Source: Niabella pedocola (GTDB lineage Bacteria; Bacteroidota; Bacteroidia; Chitinophagales; Chitinophagaceae). From it: DNA of 64,000 nt. Location of the stretch: positions 124,001 through 188,000 of the forward strand of contig NZ_JAJNEC010000004.1 in assembly GCF_021044425.1 (NCBI RefSeq), read 5' to 3'. The notes beneath the pieces are model-generated. The model ran no database searches. It had not been told where the DNA came from and saw only the letters and a list, made by a program, of their open reading frames with translations. Within the stretch, counting starts at the first letter, position 1, and each line of letters opens with the position of its first letter. Positions 44,920 through 53,920 of the stretch are shown here, piece by piece. The position numbers and the translations under genes were made by a program.

Positions 44920-47900
44920 TTAAAAATACCCGGCCCCTTTCAGCTGTTTTAATATATCAGCCGCCAGCGTCTTTGCATACTCCGAATTACCGATCTCTTC
45001 AATACGGATCGTAAATGCAATGGGCGCCTTTAATTTAGGCGAAGCTACAAAAAACGTATACCAGGAGTCTGTAACCCGCTTCAGCACTGTTTTGTCGCCT
45101 TTCTTTATCAATTTATCCCGCTCGGGGCTGCCGGTTTTTCCATGCACTTCCAGTCCGGATGCGGCGGATACCTTGGCCGATTGCTCCCGCATAAAATCGC
45201 TGATCAGTGCTGCAAACCTGGGCTGACTCGCTACCGGGGTTTCCTTTTGCAAAACCGGTTTATTATTCCAGCTTTTAAACAGGAACCGGGAAGGTTGTAA
45301 GATGCCACTGTCTGCCAGCGCCCCCGACATTTTAGCCAGATGCAGCGGCGTGGCCGAAAGCTCGCCCTGCCCCCAGGCAATATCCGAATAAGGCGACTGC
45401 AGCCTCCGCCGTGTGTTCATCAGCCGCTGGCTGTTAAAGATATTTTTGCCCCGGGCTACAAACGCACCCCATTCTTTAAAATAGGTTTCACTATCGTAAT
45501 CCTCCGGCCGCTGGAAATGAAATCCCCCGCGGTTCAGGATATTCATCCCGAGGGCATCGTATATATTAAACAGAGATGCCTGCAGGTTTTTATCATTTGC
45601 CAGTTTGATAAAGTACACATTGCTGGAATGTACAATAGCCGTACGCATATCCACATTCATATTCACCGGTTCGCCCTGGTGAATGATCTCTTCCGGGTAT
45701 ACAAAGTAACTGAACTGCGCGGCAGACGCGCCATACTGGTTCATGGCAGCTGTTGCGTCAATGATCTTTACCGTAGAACCCGGCCTTGAGTTGAAGGTAA
45801 TCCCCAGGTCTTGCGGCACCACCACCCGGTCCTGGAAGATCTGTTTAAAAATGGTGCGGTAATCCGAGGGGTCAATATTACTGATCAGCTTCAGATCCTT
45901 ATAAGAAGGCGCCGGGTTTGAAGCCGAGGCCAGCACATCACCCGTACTGGCATTAACCGCAACCACCGAGGTGCGGAACGGACTGGACGCAGCGGTATTT
46001 TGAATCACCGCACTGATCTTCTGGTTTAATGCCACATCGAGCGACAGCTGTATATCCTTGTCCTTGTTGTTTTGCAGTTCTACCCACTGGCCGTCTTTTC
46101 CCTCTTTCAAAATAGGTGCCAGGGCACTGTAATCGTATTTTACCAGTTCGGATTCTTTTTGGGTAACCGGCAGGAAACGGTCTTCCCGGTACCGGTCCGA
46201 TGTTTTTTGCGCGGTTGCATAGGTAACATCAAAACCTTTCAACAGTGTATAATGCCGGTATTCCGCTGCATAGCCCGCCGCCTCTTCATTGGCGATCTCT
46301 TTATTGTAATCGCCCAGCCAAAACAAAAGATCTGCACCAAAAGGATAGTACCGGTTTTGATCTCTTTTCAATTGCTCTGCATACAATTCGGGGTTGGCAC
46401 CCAAAGGAATCAGCTTATTTTTAAACTTGTCAAAAGTAGCCTTGTTGGATGTAGCCAGTAACACCCCGTTGCGATCATAAATATTTCCTGAACGGATCTC
46501 CCGCAAAAAGATCCCGATGCGCGGATTATAGCTGTATTGCCAGGCACCCTTGCGATTCAATACCAGCGCCGGTTTGGTAATATAGGTATTCGATTTATAC
46601 TGGTACCAGAACAGGGTACCGATAAAAAAGATCAATACTGCAAAAAAAGTAAGAATGGCATAGGCATTTACATTGTCATAATTCTTTTTTACATATTCCA
46701 TCTCCAGTGCATCGCCCTTTTCATTCGAAAGCAATAATACCACCAGGAAGGCGGCCAGGGTAATGATGATACCGGCATTCCCCTTACTGAGGAAGGGCAC
46801 CGAAATACCCGTGAGTGGAATCAGCCCCAGGGTACCCGCTGTAATCAGGAAAAACTGGAGCATCGTAGCAATAGCAATACCGGCTACCAGGTAAAAAAGA
46901 AAGGGCTTACCCGTGCGGCGGGCGGCCAGCAGGGATCGGTAGGTTAACAACCCAAACGCCAGGAACACGGCAACTAGCGCGATGAGCCCCAGCTCCTCAC
47001 CCATGCTTTCCAGGATCATATCCGTGTGATAAGCGGGCATTACGCTGGAGAATCCTTTTCCAAGTCCCTGGCCAAAGAAACCTCCGGCATTCAACGACCA
47101 GATCCCGTGCGCTACCTGATCGCCCCCGATCAGTTTATTTTCCCAAATGTCTTTAAACATCCCGTTCCGGTCGGCCAGCCGTTGCGTAAATTCAAAAGGC
47201 AGCGCCGCCAGCAATATAAACGAGGAAATGATCAGGATAATAAAGGCAACGGACTCATACCGCTTTTTGAAGAATGCATAGCCCAGGGTGCCTGCGCAGG
47301 CGAGGGCAGCCAGCAACGGCAGGTAATTATGCTGCGCGTTATTAATGAACCGGGAGGTGATTAAAAGTACGATCACATAGATCACGGCCGCCAGCACCAT
47401 CTGAAAAAATTCTTCCTTTGCAAACGCATAAAAAAATAAAAAAGTGAGGCAAAGTACAATCGCCGGTCCGAGGTCTCCCAAGAGGGCATACACACCTAAA
47501 AGGAACACAAACAACAACAGCATCTTTATATTATTCCGCGTGAGCCAGCGGTTATCGGGGATGTTCCGGAAGTATTCTGAGTTGACGGCAAAATAAGCGG
47601 CAAAAAACACCACCATGCAGATCTTCGACAATTCGCTTACCTGAAACCCGAACAGGTTTACTTTTACGCCGCTTCCTTCCGGCCCTGTTCCAATAAATGC
47701 CAGCAGCAGCATCAGCAGGATCGAGAGCAGCATCCAGGAATAGCCGCGCGGAGCCTTCAGCCCCCCTGATAGCGGCAGCAGGTTATACACCGGATCAAAC
47801 CACTTTGAGTGGTAAAAACGCATCACCGCATGTTCCCTTAGGAAGAACAGCACCACGGAAAAGAACAACAGCACACCCACCACACACGCTGCCATACCAC

Positions 47901-48963
47901 TTCCATGAATGATATCCCGCAGCGGATCCTGCATGCTATAGAGTACGATAATACCGGTACCGGAAAGAAAGAACAACAGCGGCAGGATGAACTGGTCGCT
48001 CCGGTAGTTCTTTAACCAGAGTACAAAATGAAAGATCCAGAACGCCAGCACAAACAATACCAGGTGCGTAAAATATTCCTTCTTAAAATCGGCAGGGGTA
48101 CGCACGGTGAAGATCTTATCGTTCTTGATCTGGCGAAACTCGGTGCGGTCCAGGATCCGGATCCGGTGCGTTTTGCCGGTGAAATGAAACGACTGGTCGC
48201 CCTGAATGGCCGCGATCCCTTTTGCAGGGCCGAAATCAAAACCCGGCTTTATAGCTATTACCCTGTAATTGCTGTTTTCCTTCAGGTTGTAAAATTCATA
48301 CGATCCGTTTTCGTTGGTACGCGCAAAGAATTCAACCGGATCATTGCCCGCCTGAACACTCAGCGTATCATAATAATTGGATGGAAAAATTTCGGTTAGC
48401 TTCACGAGTACCCCCGCCCCGGCCTGCTCACTGCTGCTGTCGGTAGCCGCCAGCCGGATCTTGCCATGAATGGATAGTGTGGTCTTGGTATTCTGTACCG
48501 CAACCTCATCCGGATATTTTGCAGGATTTTTTAATTCAGCGGTATAGAGCGTGCTGTCCATATCCAGCTGGGTGATCGCATTTAAAAAGCGGAGCTTCCC
48601 CGATTCACTGGAGGTATTTAAAAATTCCGTAGCCGGAATCATCAGGCTGTTCTTATTCAGCGCTCCCAGGTTGGGTAACTGGCCCTGCTTTTCAACCAGC
48701 GTTTTTATTTTCCCTGCAATAAAGCGGATGTATGCTTCATCGGTAAAATACCCCCCTTTTGTAAAGATCTGTTGCAGCGTGGAAGCCTGTACCGGAGCAA
48801 CAAGATTAACCATTTTTCCGCTTTCGTATCCATAGTCAGCATTGATAAAATCATTTTTCTTATGCTGGTAATACTGGAAGGCCATAATACCTACCAACAG
48901 GGTAACGGCCGCCAGCAGCACACGTTCTATTCTTCTTGGATATAATGTTACTTTCTTCTTCAT
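44920..48963 (-). CDS. SEDS glycosyltransferase (RodA/FtsW) fused to a class B penicillin-binding protein
   Basis: 1347 residues. TM near 13-30; extracytoplasmic region 31-295 with a CnaB/carboxypeptidase-regulatory-like fold near 165-260 (GSYEFYNLKENSNYRVIAIK). SEDS domain about 300-755 with the polymerase Asp in YHTD (D648) and LGDLGP (D497), GFFGQGLGKGF and EELGL. TM about 770-792, then a PBP pedestal and transpeptidase: S1063-T-V-K1066 (SxxK), S1113-S-N (SxN) and K1276-T-G (KTG). Both glycan polymerisation and cross-linking functions are intact by motif. SEDS and bPBP normally are separate genes that form a complex; here they are one chain. Three bases separate it from the PP2C gene upstream. 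Confidence 0.93.
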   Translation of the reverse strand: MKKKVTLYPRRIERVLLAAVTLLVGIMAFQYYQHKKNDFINADYGYESGKMVNLVAPVQASTLQQIFTKGGYFTDEAYIRFIAGKIKTLVEKQGQLPNLGALNKNSLMIPATEFLNTSSESGKLRFLNAITQLDMDSTLYTAELKNPAKYPDEVAVQNTKTTLSIHGKIRLAATDSSSEQAGAGVLVKLTEIFPSNYYDTLSVQAGNDPVEFFARTNENGSYEFYNLKENSNYRVIAIKPGFDFGPAKGIAAIQGDQSFHFTGKTHRIRILDRTEFRQIKNDKIFTVRTPADFKKEYFTHLVLFVLAFWIFHFVLWLKNYRSDQFILPLLFFLSGTGIIVLYSMQDPLRDIIHGSGMAACVVGVLLFFSVVLFFLREHAVMRFYHSKWFDPVYNLLPLSGGLKAPRGYSWMLLSILLMLLLAFIGTGPEGSGVKVNLFGFQVSELSKICMVVFFAAYFAVNSEYFRNIPDNRWLTRNNIKMLLLFVFLLGVYALLGDLGPAIVLCLTFLFFYAFAKEEFFQMVLAAVIYVIVLLITSRFINNAQHNYLPLLAALACAGTLGYAFFKKRYESVAFIILIISSFILLAALPFEFTQRLADRNGMFKDIWENKLIGGDQVAHGIWSLNAGGFFGQGLGKGFSSVMPAYHTDMILESMGEELGLIALVAVFLAFGLLTYRSLLAARRTGKPFLFYLVAGIAIATMLQFFLITAGTLGLIPLTGISVPFLSKGNAGIIITLAAFLVVLLLSNEKGDALEMEYVKKNYDNVNAYAILTFFAVLIFFIGTLFWYQYKSNTYITKPALVLNRKGAWQYSYNPRIGIFLREIRSGNIYDRNGVLLATSNKATFDKFKNKLIPLGANPELYAEQLKRDQNRYYPFGADLLFWLGDYNKEIANEEAAGYAAEYRHYTLLKGFDVTYATAQKTSDRYREDRFLPVTQKESELVKYDYSALAPILKEGKDGQWVELQNNKDKDIQLSLDVALNQKISAVIQNTAASSPFRTSVVAVNASTGDVLASASNPAPSYKDLKLISNIDPSDYRTIFKQIFQDRVVVPQDLGITFNSRPGSTVKIIDATAAMNQYGASAAQFSYFVYPEEIIHQGEPVNMNVDMRTAIVHSSNVYFIKLANDKNLQASLFNIYDALGMNILNRGGFHFQRPEDYDSETYFKEWGAFVARGKNIFNSQRLMNTRRRLQSPYSDIAWGQGELSATPLHLAKMSGALADSGILQPSRFLFKSWNNKPVLQKETPVASQPRFAALISDFMREQSAKVSAASGLEVHGKTGSPERDKLIKKGDKTVLKRVTDSWYTFFVASPKLKAPIAFTIRIEEIGNSEYAKTLAADILKQLKGAGYF

Positions 48964-48966
48964 TTC

Positions 48967-50088
48967 TTAATAACCTTGCAGTGCATTGCGGCGAACACTA
49001 TCCCGGTAGATGGTGTCCGTTGCATTAATCAATGTATCCAGTTGCCGCAACCGGGCGCTGTCCACAACCGGCAAACTATCCAGGGGAACCGCGATCGTAT
49101 CCGGCACGGGAGCAGGTGGCTCTTTTGTTGCGAAAAAAGACCGTGTTCCCGTCCAGTTCATCAAAAAACCTACGATAAATGCGATGATAACCGGCAGCAG
49201 CTTTATTTTTTTTTTGGCAGAAGATGTATTCATAGCAGGCATTATGTCATTGGATTCATAGCTGGGTGTTGCAATGGGAACCTCGATGGCTTCCTTTGTT
49301 CTTTTGCGTCCGGGCTTTTTCGCAGCGGTATACGTGGCCAGCACTACGGTGATATTGTCTTTTCCGCCCAGCTCATTGGCTTTATCAATCAGCTGTTGTG
49401 TTTTAAGCTGCAGCGACCCGGGAGCAGACAGGATTTCCGCCATCTGAGCCTGTGTTACAAGGTCCGTAAGCCCGTCTGAGCAAAACAGTGCGATATCCTC
49501 CGGCAAAAAACTGTGTTCTGCGATATCAAAGTAATTATTGGAATCTTCGGCATCCAGGAATTGTTCCCCGGCCATCTTGCTGATCTCATTCCGGCGCGGA
49601 TGCTGCATGGCTTCAGCCTCGGTAAGATAACCACTATCTTCCTTCATTCCAACCGAAGAGTGGTCACGGGTGATCTTTAACATGCTGCCGTTGCGGTAAA
49701 CATAGCCGCGGCTGTCGCCTACATGGGCGATATACATCATTTCCTTATCCGCATCCAGTACCGCCACAGAAAGTACACAGCTCATCCGGCCAAGTGTGGC
49801 ATGCTCCCTTCGCTGCTCAAAGATTTTATTGTTGGCGGCAATTGCGGCCTCTTTCAACAACTGCAGCGGCGCACCGAAACTGAAATGTTGTAAATATTCC
49901 TCAATGGTTTCCTTGGCAATCAGGGCCGCTTCAGCCCCGCCTTCGTACCCTCCCACACCGTCGATAGCGCCGGCCAGCGCCCGGGAAGGCGTTCCCCAAA
50001 GACCGGAAACGGTAATGAAATTATCTTCATTCTCCTCCCGTCTGCGGCCCAGATCCGTTTGTCCGTGTAAAACGACCGTCCTGCTCAT
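48967..50088 (-). CDS. PP2C-family Ser/Thr phosphatase with a C-terminal membrane anchor
   Basis: 373 residues. Catalytic PPM domain 1-260: RREENEDNF, DGVGGYEGG (metal-binding Asp43), AHVGDSRGYVYRNG, FCSDGLTDLV, GGKDNITVVLATY. A cytosolic linker then a membrane helix near 296-312 (LLPVIIAFIVGFLMNW) and about 60 periplasmic residues. This is the PstP layout. It should dephosphorylate kinases and the FHA partners. The start ATG overlaps the stop of a 21-residue reading frame (TAATG), indicating coupled translation. Confidence 0.93.
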   Translation of the reverse strand: MSRTVVLHGQTDLGRRREENEDNFITVSGLWGTPSRALAGAIDGVGGYEGGAEAALIAKETIEEYLQHFSFGAPLQLLKEAAIAANNKIFEQRREHATLGRMSCVLSVAVLDADKEMMYIAHVGDSRGYVYRNGSMLKITRDHSSVGMKEDSGYLTEAEAMQHPRRNEISKMAGEQFLDAEDSNNYFDIAEHSFLPEDIALFCSDGLTDLVTQAQMAEILSAPGSLQLKTQQLIDKANELGGKDNITVVLATYTAAKKPGRKRTKEAIEVPIATPSYESNDIMPAMNTSSAKKKIKLLPVIIAFIVGFLMNWTGTRSFFATKEPPAPVPDTIAVPLDSLPVVDSARLRQLDTLINATDTIYRDSVRRNALQGY

Positions 50089-50153
50089 TATTTCACTTTA
50101 GATTGTAACAGAAACACCAGGATGATAAATATCAGCATTATGGTACCCAGCAT
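50088..50153 (-). CDS. Putative 21-residue single-pass membrane peptide
   Basis: Reading from ATG 50153: a GGGA sequence a few bases upstream, then MLGTIMLIFIILVFLLQSKVK, a hydrophobic helix with a basic end, and a TAA that overlaps the PP2C ATG as TAATG. An in-frame TAA lies 13 bases before the ATG. Length and composition fit a micro-membrane protein or a leader whose translation couples to PP2C. In the actinobacterial locus the gene at this position is fhaB, which begins with a membrane helix. Could still be chance; conservation across relatives would tell. Confidence 0.5.
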   Translation of the reverse strand: MLGTIMLIFIILVFLLQSKVK

Positions 50154-50223
50154 AATTTCCCAGAATTAGATCCCCGTTGCCACCGGGAACGCATTTAAAA
50201 TAACAGATCCAAACCCGCACCGG

Positions 50224-51171
50224 CTATACTGCCGCCTTAAAATCCAATTGAAAAATTCCGCATACAATGGTAGATTCACTTTTCAGCGGATGCCATACAG
50301 GGTTTTCGCCTACCCGGCTTAATTCCAGCTTTTGCTCATTTACGAAGGCATCTGCAAACAACGCAATATAAAAAGCCCGCGCCGCCTCATCATACCGGAT
50401 CATCATATGCTCTTTTTGCAAACTCCCGCTCGGTTCATTGATGCACAGCAATGTAGCCGTACTTGTCATTCCATCGATTGCCTTCGTGATTTTTAGTTGC
50501 TTTTCACGCATCGGGAAACTATACCGTTGCTTGTTCAGCACAAACTGGATGGTTGCCAGCTTATCCGGTGCCACACTGTTCCTTGATCCTGCGGGCGGCG
50601 CCTGCACAGAGGTAAAATCACCCAGGAATTCTTTCCGGAATTTTACCCGGAAATGTCCCTTGGATAATATATCGATGTTCGAAAAAGTGGTAGGGTTCAG
50701 ATCATATTTTGAATATTTTGAGTGCTTGCTGCTCACCGAAACCTTAATGTGTTCGGAGGAGAGCTCCGACCAGGACTTCTCAGAAGTGGGTGTGCTAACC
50801 ACCTGGATAGTGCCCGGCTCAATCTCCTGGTTGTCTACACCGCGTTCTGCCGGACAATACTGAAAATCCCAAAAACTTCCGATGGGTTCATAACGGGGAT
50901 ACTGGTCCTTACGCTGATTGATGTAGTCGTAAAACTCATCCAGGATTCCTTCCGTAATACCCGCCAGCCGCAGCTCAGCATGCCGGTAATCTTCCGGCCG
51001 CATCAGGATAAGATAGCTGCAGTCATACATCATCCGTTTATTAAAGGATTCCCGTTCCACCGTTTCCTTAAAGGAAATCAATACCTGGTCCACCAGTGCC
51101 TGGTTGGTTAACCGCACTTCTTCTTCCTCCTCCTCATCCGGCAACAGCCATTTTTTCAGTTTATCAAACAT
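50224..51171 (-). CDS. FhaA-like adaptor (DUF3662-like N-terminal, FHA-like C-terminal)
   Basis: 315 residues from ATG 51171. An acidic patch DEEEEEE at 12-18 follows the start helix. Residues 25-105 match the pattern of the DUF3662 domain of actinobacterial FhaA (VLISFKETVERESFNKR, YLILMRPEDYRHAEL). The rest includes an all-beta domain at about 200-315 with RYSFPMREKQLKITK and KEHMMIRYDEA that looks like an FHA fold in which the usual RxxS/NxT signature is not clearly seen. Adaptor role is inferred from position between the kinase and phosphatase genes. Confidence 0.7.
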   Translation of the reverse strand: MFDKLKKWLLPDEEEEEEVRLTNQALVDQVLISFKETVERESFNKRMMYDCSYLILMRPEDYRHAELRLAGITEGILDEFYDYINQRKDQYPRYEPIGSFWDFQYCPAERGVDNQEIEPGTIQVVSTPTSEKSWSELSSEHIKVSVSSKHSKYSKYDLNPTTFSNIDILSKGHFRVKFRKEFLGDFTSVQAPPAGSRNSVAPDKLATIQFVLNKQRYSFPMREKQLKITKAIDGMTSTATLLCINEPSGSLQKEHMMIRYDEAARAFYIALFADAFVNEQKLELSRVGENPVWHPLKSESTIVCGIFQLDFKAAV

Positions 51172-51227
51172 AGTATCAATTTGAGATTTCAATAACCATT
51201 CATTATTCCCCATTCACAACTCCCGCC

Positions 51228-52745
51228 CTACAGCTTCTCGATCCTCCGTTCCACGATCCGCACGATCTTCATTTCCTTATCAAATACCACCGATACATCG
51301 ATATTATAAGGGATCCAGTCATCTTCTTCATTTTGCCGGATCTTATACAGCATGCTAAAATCTACATACGTATTCCCATTCGGATTGTAGGTAAACACAT
51401 AGGAGGAATTGGTAATATCCGCTTCTGTAAACCGCCATTTTCCATGATAGGCCACACATTCTTTTTGTATACGGGTCAATAACTCATTGGAGCGGTTATA
51501 ATATTGTTGCACTGTGTCTCTGAAAAACCGGGACAAACTTCCGCAGTCCTGCCGCATGCGGTAATAATCGTTGATCCTGTTTTTAACGGCTGCTTCTTTT
51601 TGGCCGAGGTCTTCACTGGTAACCACCTGTGTAGACGTCATGGTATCATTTTGTGCAGCAACCGTATCTTCCGGCTGCGTGAGCTGGGGCTCGGGTGGCT
51701 CCTGTTTTTTCTGACGTGGCCTGGGCGCCGGCGTTTCTGTTTCAGGTTTTTTGGTATCAGGAGTTACGCCAAACATACCCAGGATCTCATCCTTGTTCAA
51801 CGCAAAAACAATTAATCCGCTTACGACCAGGAACACCAGGAAGATATATCCGAAACGGCTGGAGCCCGTCTTTTTTGCCGGATGCTTGGACAGGGGCGGG
51901 TAAATATTTTCGATGGGCTGCGGTGGTACCGGGGTGAAAACAATCGTTTCGTCGTTCCTGGTGGTTCCGGCATCCAGCTTCCGGAGTTCCTTCCGGTCTT
52001 CCGGATTTTTCCCCAGGTATAACGGAAGCAGACCGCGCCAGGGATCCGGGAGCGCCGAAATATCGATGGGCTTACGTACAATATGCTCCTGGATCTCAAA
52101 GTCGGACATCTTAGCAGCATCATAAGGAGCCGTTCCGCTCACAAGATGATAAAACGTTACCGCAAGTGAATAAATATCTGTTTTATACGACAAGGTTTTT
52201 ACATCGTAAACCTGCTCCGGGCTCATGTACATCAGCGTTCCCATACGGGAGCCGGTTTGCGTTACGGTTACGTTATCCCGCAGTTTGGCAATTCCAAAAT
52301 CAAGGATTTTGATCTGTCCGTCTTCCGTCAGAAAAAGATTGGAGGGCTTTATATCCCGATGGATGATATTCTTACGATGGGTATACTGAAGCGCATCCAC
52401 CAGGTCGTTCCACCAGGTGATCAGTTGCAGGTTGGAAAAGCGGGCGCCTTCCTTCATCCGTTGTGCAAGATCCTTTCCCTCGAGGTATTCCATGATCATG
52501 CAGGGACAGCCGTCTACGGTAGAGTAATCATAAATATTCCGGATATGCGGATGATTGAGGTGTACCATCAGCCGGGCCTCGTTTTCAAAACGACCCACCA
52601 CTTCAGGCATCCCGCAAAAACGCTTTTGAAGTACCTTTACAGCAGCCGGCTTTTGCAGGTAGTTTTCTGCATACCAAACCTCGGCCATCCCCCCCTCGCC
52701 CAATTTATACTTCAGCTTATAACCGTTGATGGTTGTATTCTCCAT
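51228..52745 (-). CDS. Transmembrane Ser/Thr protein kinase
   Basis: 505 residues. Cytosolic kinase 8-255: LGEGGMAEVWYA, Lys37, HRDIKPSN (129-136), DFG 149-151, activation loop TVTQTGSRMGTLMYMSPEQ. This is a standard RD kinase with the TGS-type loop phosphorylated in PknB-like enzymes. Membrane helix at 299-317. The periplasmic part (318-505) has a Pro/Gln-rich stalk then a 110-residue folded region with two cysteines (401 and 430) in place of the PASTA repeats of PknB. First gene of the operon. It probably senses the periplasm and phosphorylates the FHA partners and the SEDS-PBP fusion. Confidence 0.93.
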   Translation of the reverse strand: MENTTINGYKLKYKLGEGGMAEVWYAENYLQKPAAVKVLQKRFCGMPEVVGRFENEARLMVHLNHPHIRNIYDYSTVDGCPCMIMEYLEGKDLAQRMKEGARFSNLQLITWWNDLVDALQYTHRKNIIHRDIKPSNLFLTEDGQIKILDFGIAKLRDNVTVTQTGSRMGTLMYMSPEQVYDVKTLSYKTDIYSLAVTFYHLVSGTAPYDAAKMSDFEIQEHIVRKPIDISALPDPWRGLLPLYLGKNPEDRKELRKLDAGTTRNDETIVFTPVPPQPIENIYPPLSKHPAKKTGSSRFGYIFLVFLVVSGLIVFALNKDEILGMFGVTPDTKKPETETPAPRPRQKKQEPPEPQLTQPEDTVAAQNDTMTSTQVVTSEDLGQKEAAVKNRINDYYRMRQDCGSLSRFFRDTVQQYYNRSNELLTRIQKECVAYHGKWRFTEADITNSSYVFTYNPNGNTYVDFSMLYKIRQNEEDDWIPYNIDVSVVFDKEMKIVRIVERRIEKL

Positions 52746-52812
52746 TCCTTGTTTTACTTGCTTGATCTGCTTATAATAATCCAGCCTTTAACGGCACCTG
52801 CCAATGATATTC

Positions 52813-52849
52813 CAAACTTACTTTAAATATTTGGATTCCGAACATTCGG
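52813..52849 (-). promoter_or_regulatory. Predicted promoter of the cell-wall kinase operon
   Basis: TAAGTTTG on the minus strand at 52820-52813, with the start codon 67 bases downstream. At the place of the upstream element is a near-palindrome CCGAACATTCGG (52838-52849), a possible operator. Confidence 0.5.
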
Positions 52850-53043
52850 CGGACCGATACCTCTTTTTCAAAAAACTGAACCTTCTCATCTATAATACCT
52901 GTTTCCAACGATGGTAACCTGTAAAATAACAGCCCTTTTACGATCCAACCCCCAAATTTGGGATAAAACCGGTGAATGGAGGGTTCAAAACGGTCAGTGA
53001 CGGCAGGCGGCATTTCCGGAAATCTGTTTTAACTTGCCGGTAT

Positions 53044-53895
53044 ATGATCCCAGATGCCATTCTCAACCAGCTGGAGTTGCCCGGCGCTACCTATGAACCG
53101 GTTCCGGGAGGCGATATCAACCGCTCGTACTGTTTGCATACAGCCCATACAACTTACTTCCTGAAGATCAATCGGCACCATCCTCATACCCGGTTATTTG
53201 AAAAAGAGGCCGCCGGCCTGCGTGAACTTGCAGGCGCTGGCATGTTGCGGGTTCCGGCCCCATTGAAATGGGGTGTAGCCGGCCCCGATCAATACCTGCT
53301 GCTGGAATGGCTGCATGCCTGTGCCCCGGTACAACATTCCTGGGAAGCGCTCGGATTGAGCCTGGCAAAAATGCACGGGAAACCGCAGCCTTTTTTTGGA
53401 CTGGCCGAGGACAATTACCTGGCGCTATGGCCCCAGGACAATACCCCGGCGGACACCTGGCCGGAATTTTACAGTAACCGGCGGATCATTCCCCTCGCCC
53501 GGTCGCTGACGGATGCCGGGAAATTGAATAAAGCAGACCTGGCCAACGCCGGCAATTTTTGCAAACGGCTGCCGGAGCTTTTTCCAGATGAGCCACCGGC
53601 GTTGGTGCATGGAGATCTGTGGAACGGGAACCTCCTATTCCTGCCGGATGGGTCGCCGGCCCTGTTTGACCCTGCGGTGTATTACGGACACCGGGAAATG
53701 GATATTGGGATGACCAGTCTGTTTGGCGGATTTGATACCGGCTTCTACAAGGCCTACCATCAAAGCTACCCGCTGCAACCCGGGTGGGAACAGCGGTTGC
53801 CGTATACCCAGCTTTACCCGCTGTTGCTGCATGCATGGCTCTTTGGCGGCCACTATATACGCGATGTGCGAAACATCCTCGCTTCCTTTTCTTAG
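53044..53895 (+). CDS. Fructosamine kinase family protein
   Basis: 283 residues from ATG 53044. Ketosamine-3-kinase fold: GGDINRSYCLHTAHTTYFLK for the nucleotide loop, VHGDLWNGNLLFL for the catalytic Asp/Asn, then PALFDPAVYYGHREMDIGMT and FGGF. The family phosphorylates fructosamine or ribulosamine adducts to deglycate proteins and metabolites; the substrate here is unknown. The upstream 72 bases stay open in frame but lie in the promoter region of the divergent kinase operon. Its 3' end is 27 bases from the repeat array. Confidence 0.88.
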   Translation: MIPDAILNQLELPGATYEPVPGGDINRSYCLHTAHTTYFLKINRHHPHTRLFEKEAAGLRELAGAGMLRVPAPLKWGVAGPDQYLLLEWLHACAPVQHSWEALGLSLAKMHGKPQPFFGLAEDNYLALWPQDNTPADTWPEFYSNRRIIPLARSLTDAGKLNKADLANAGNFCKRLPELFPDEPPALVHGDLWNGNLLFLPDGSPALFDPAVYYGHREMDIGMTSLFGGFDTGFYKAYHQSYPLQPGWEQRLPYTQLYPLLLHAWLFGGHYIRDVRNILASFS

Positions 53896-53920
53896 GCTCC
53901 GGCCTGGCGGCCGTTATAAT

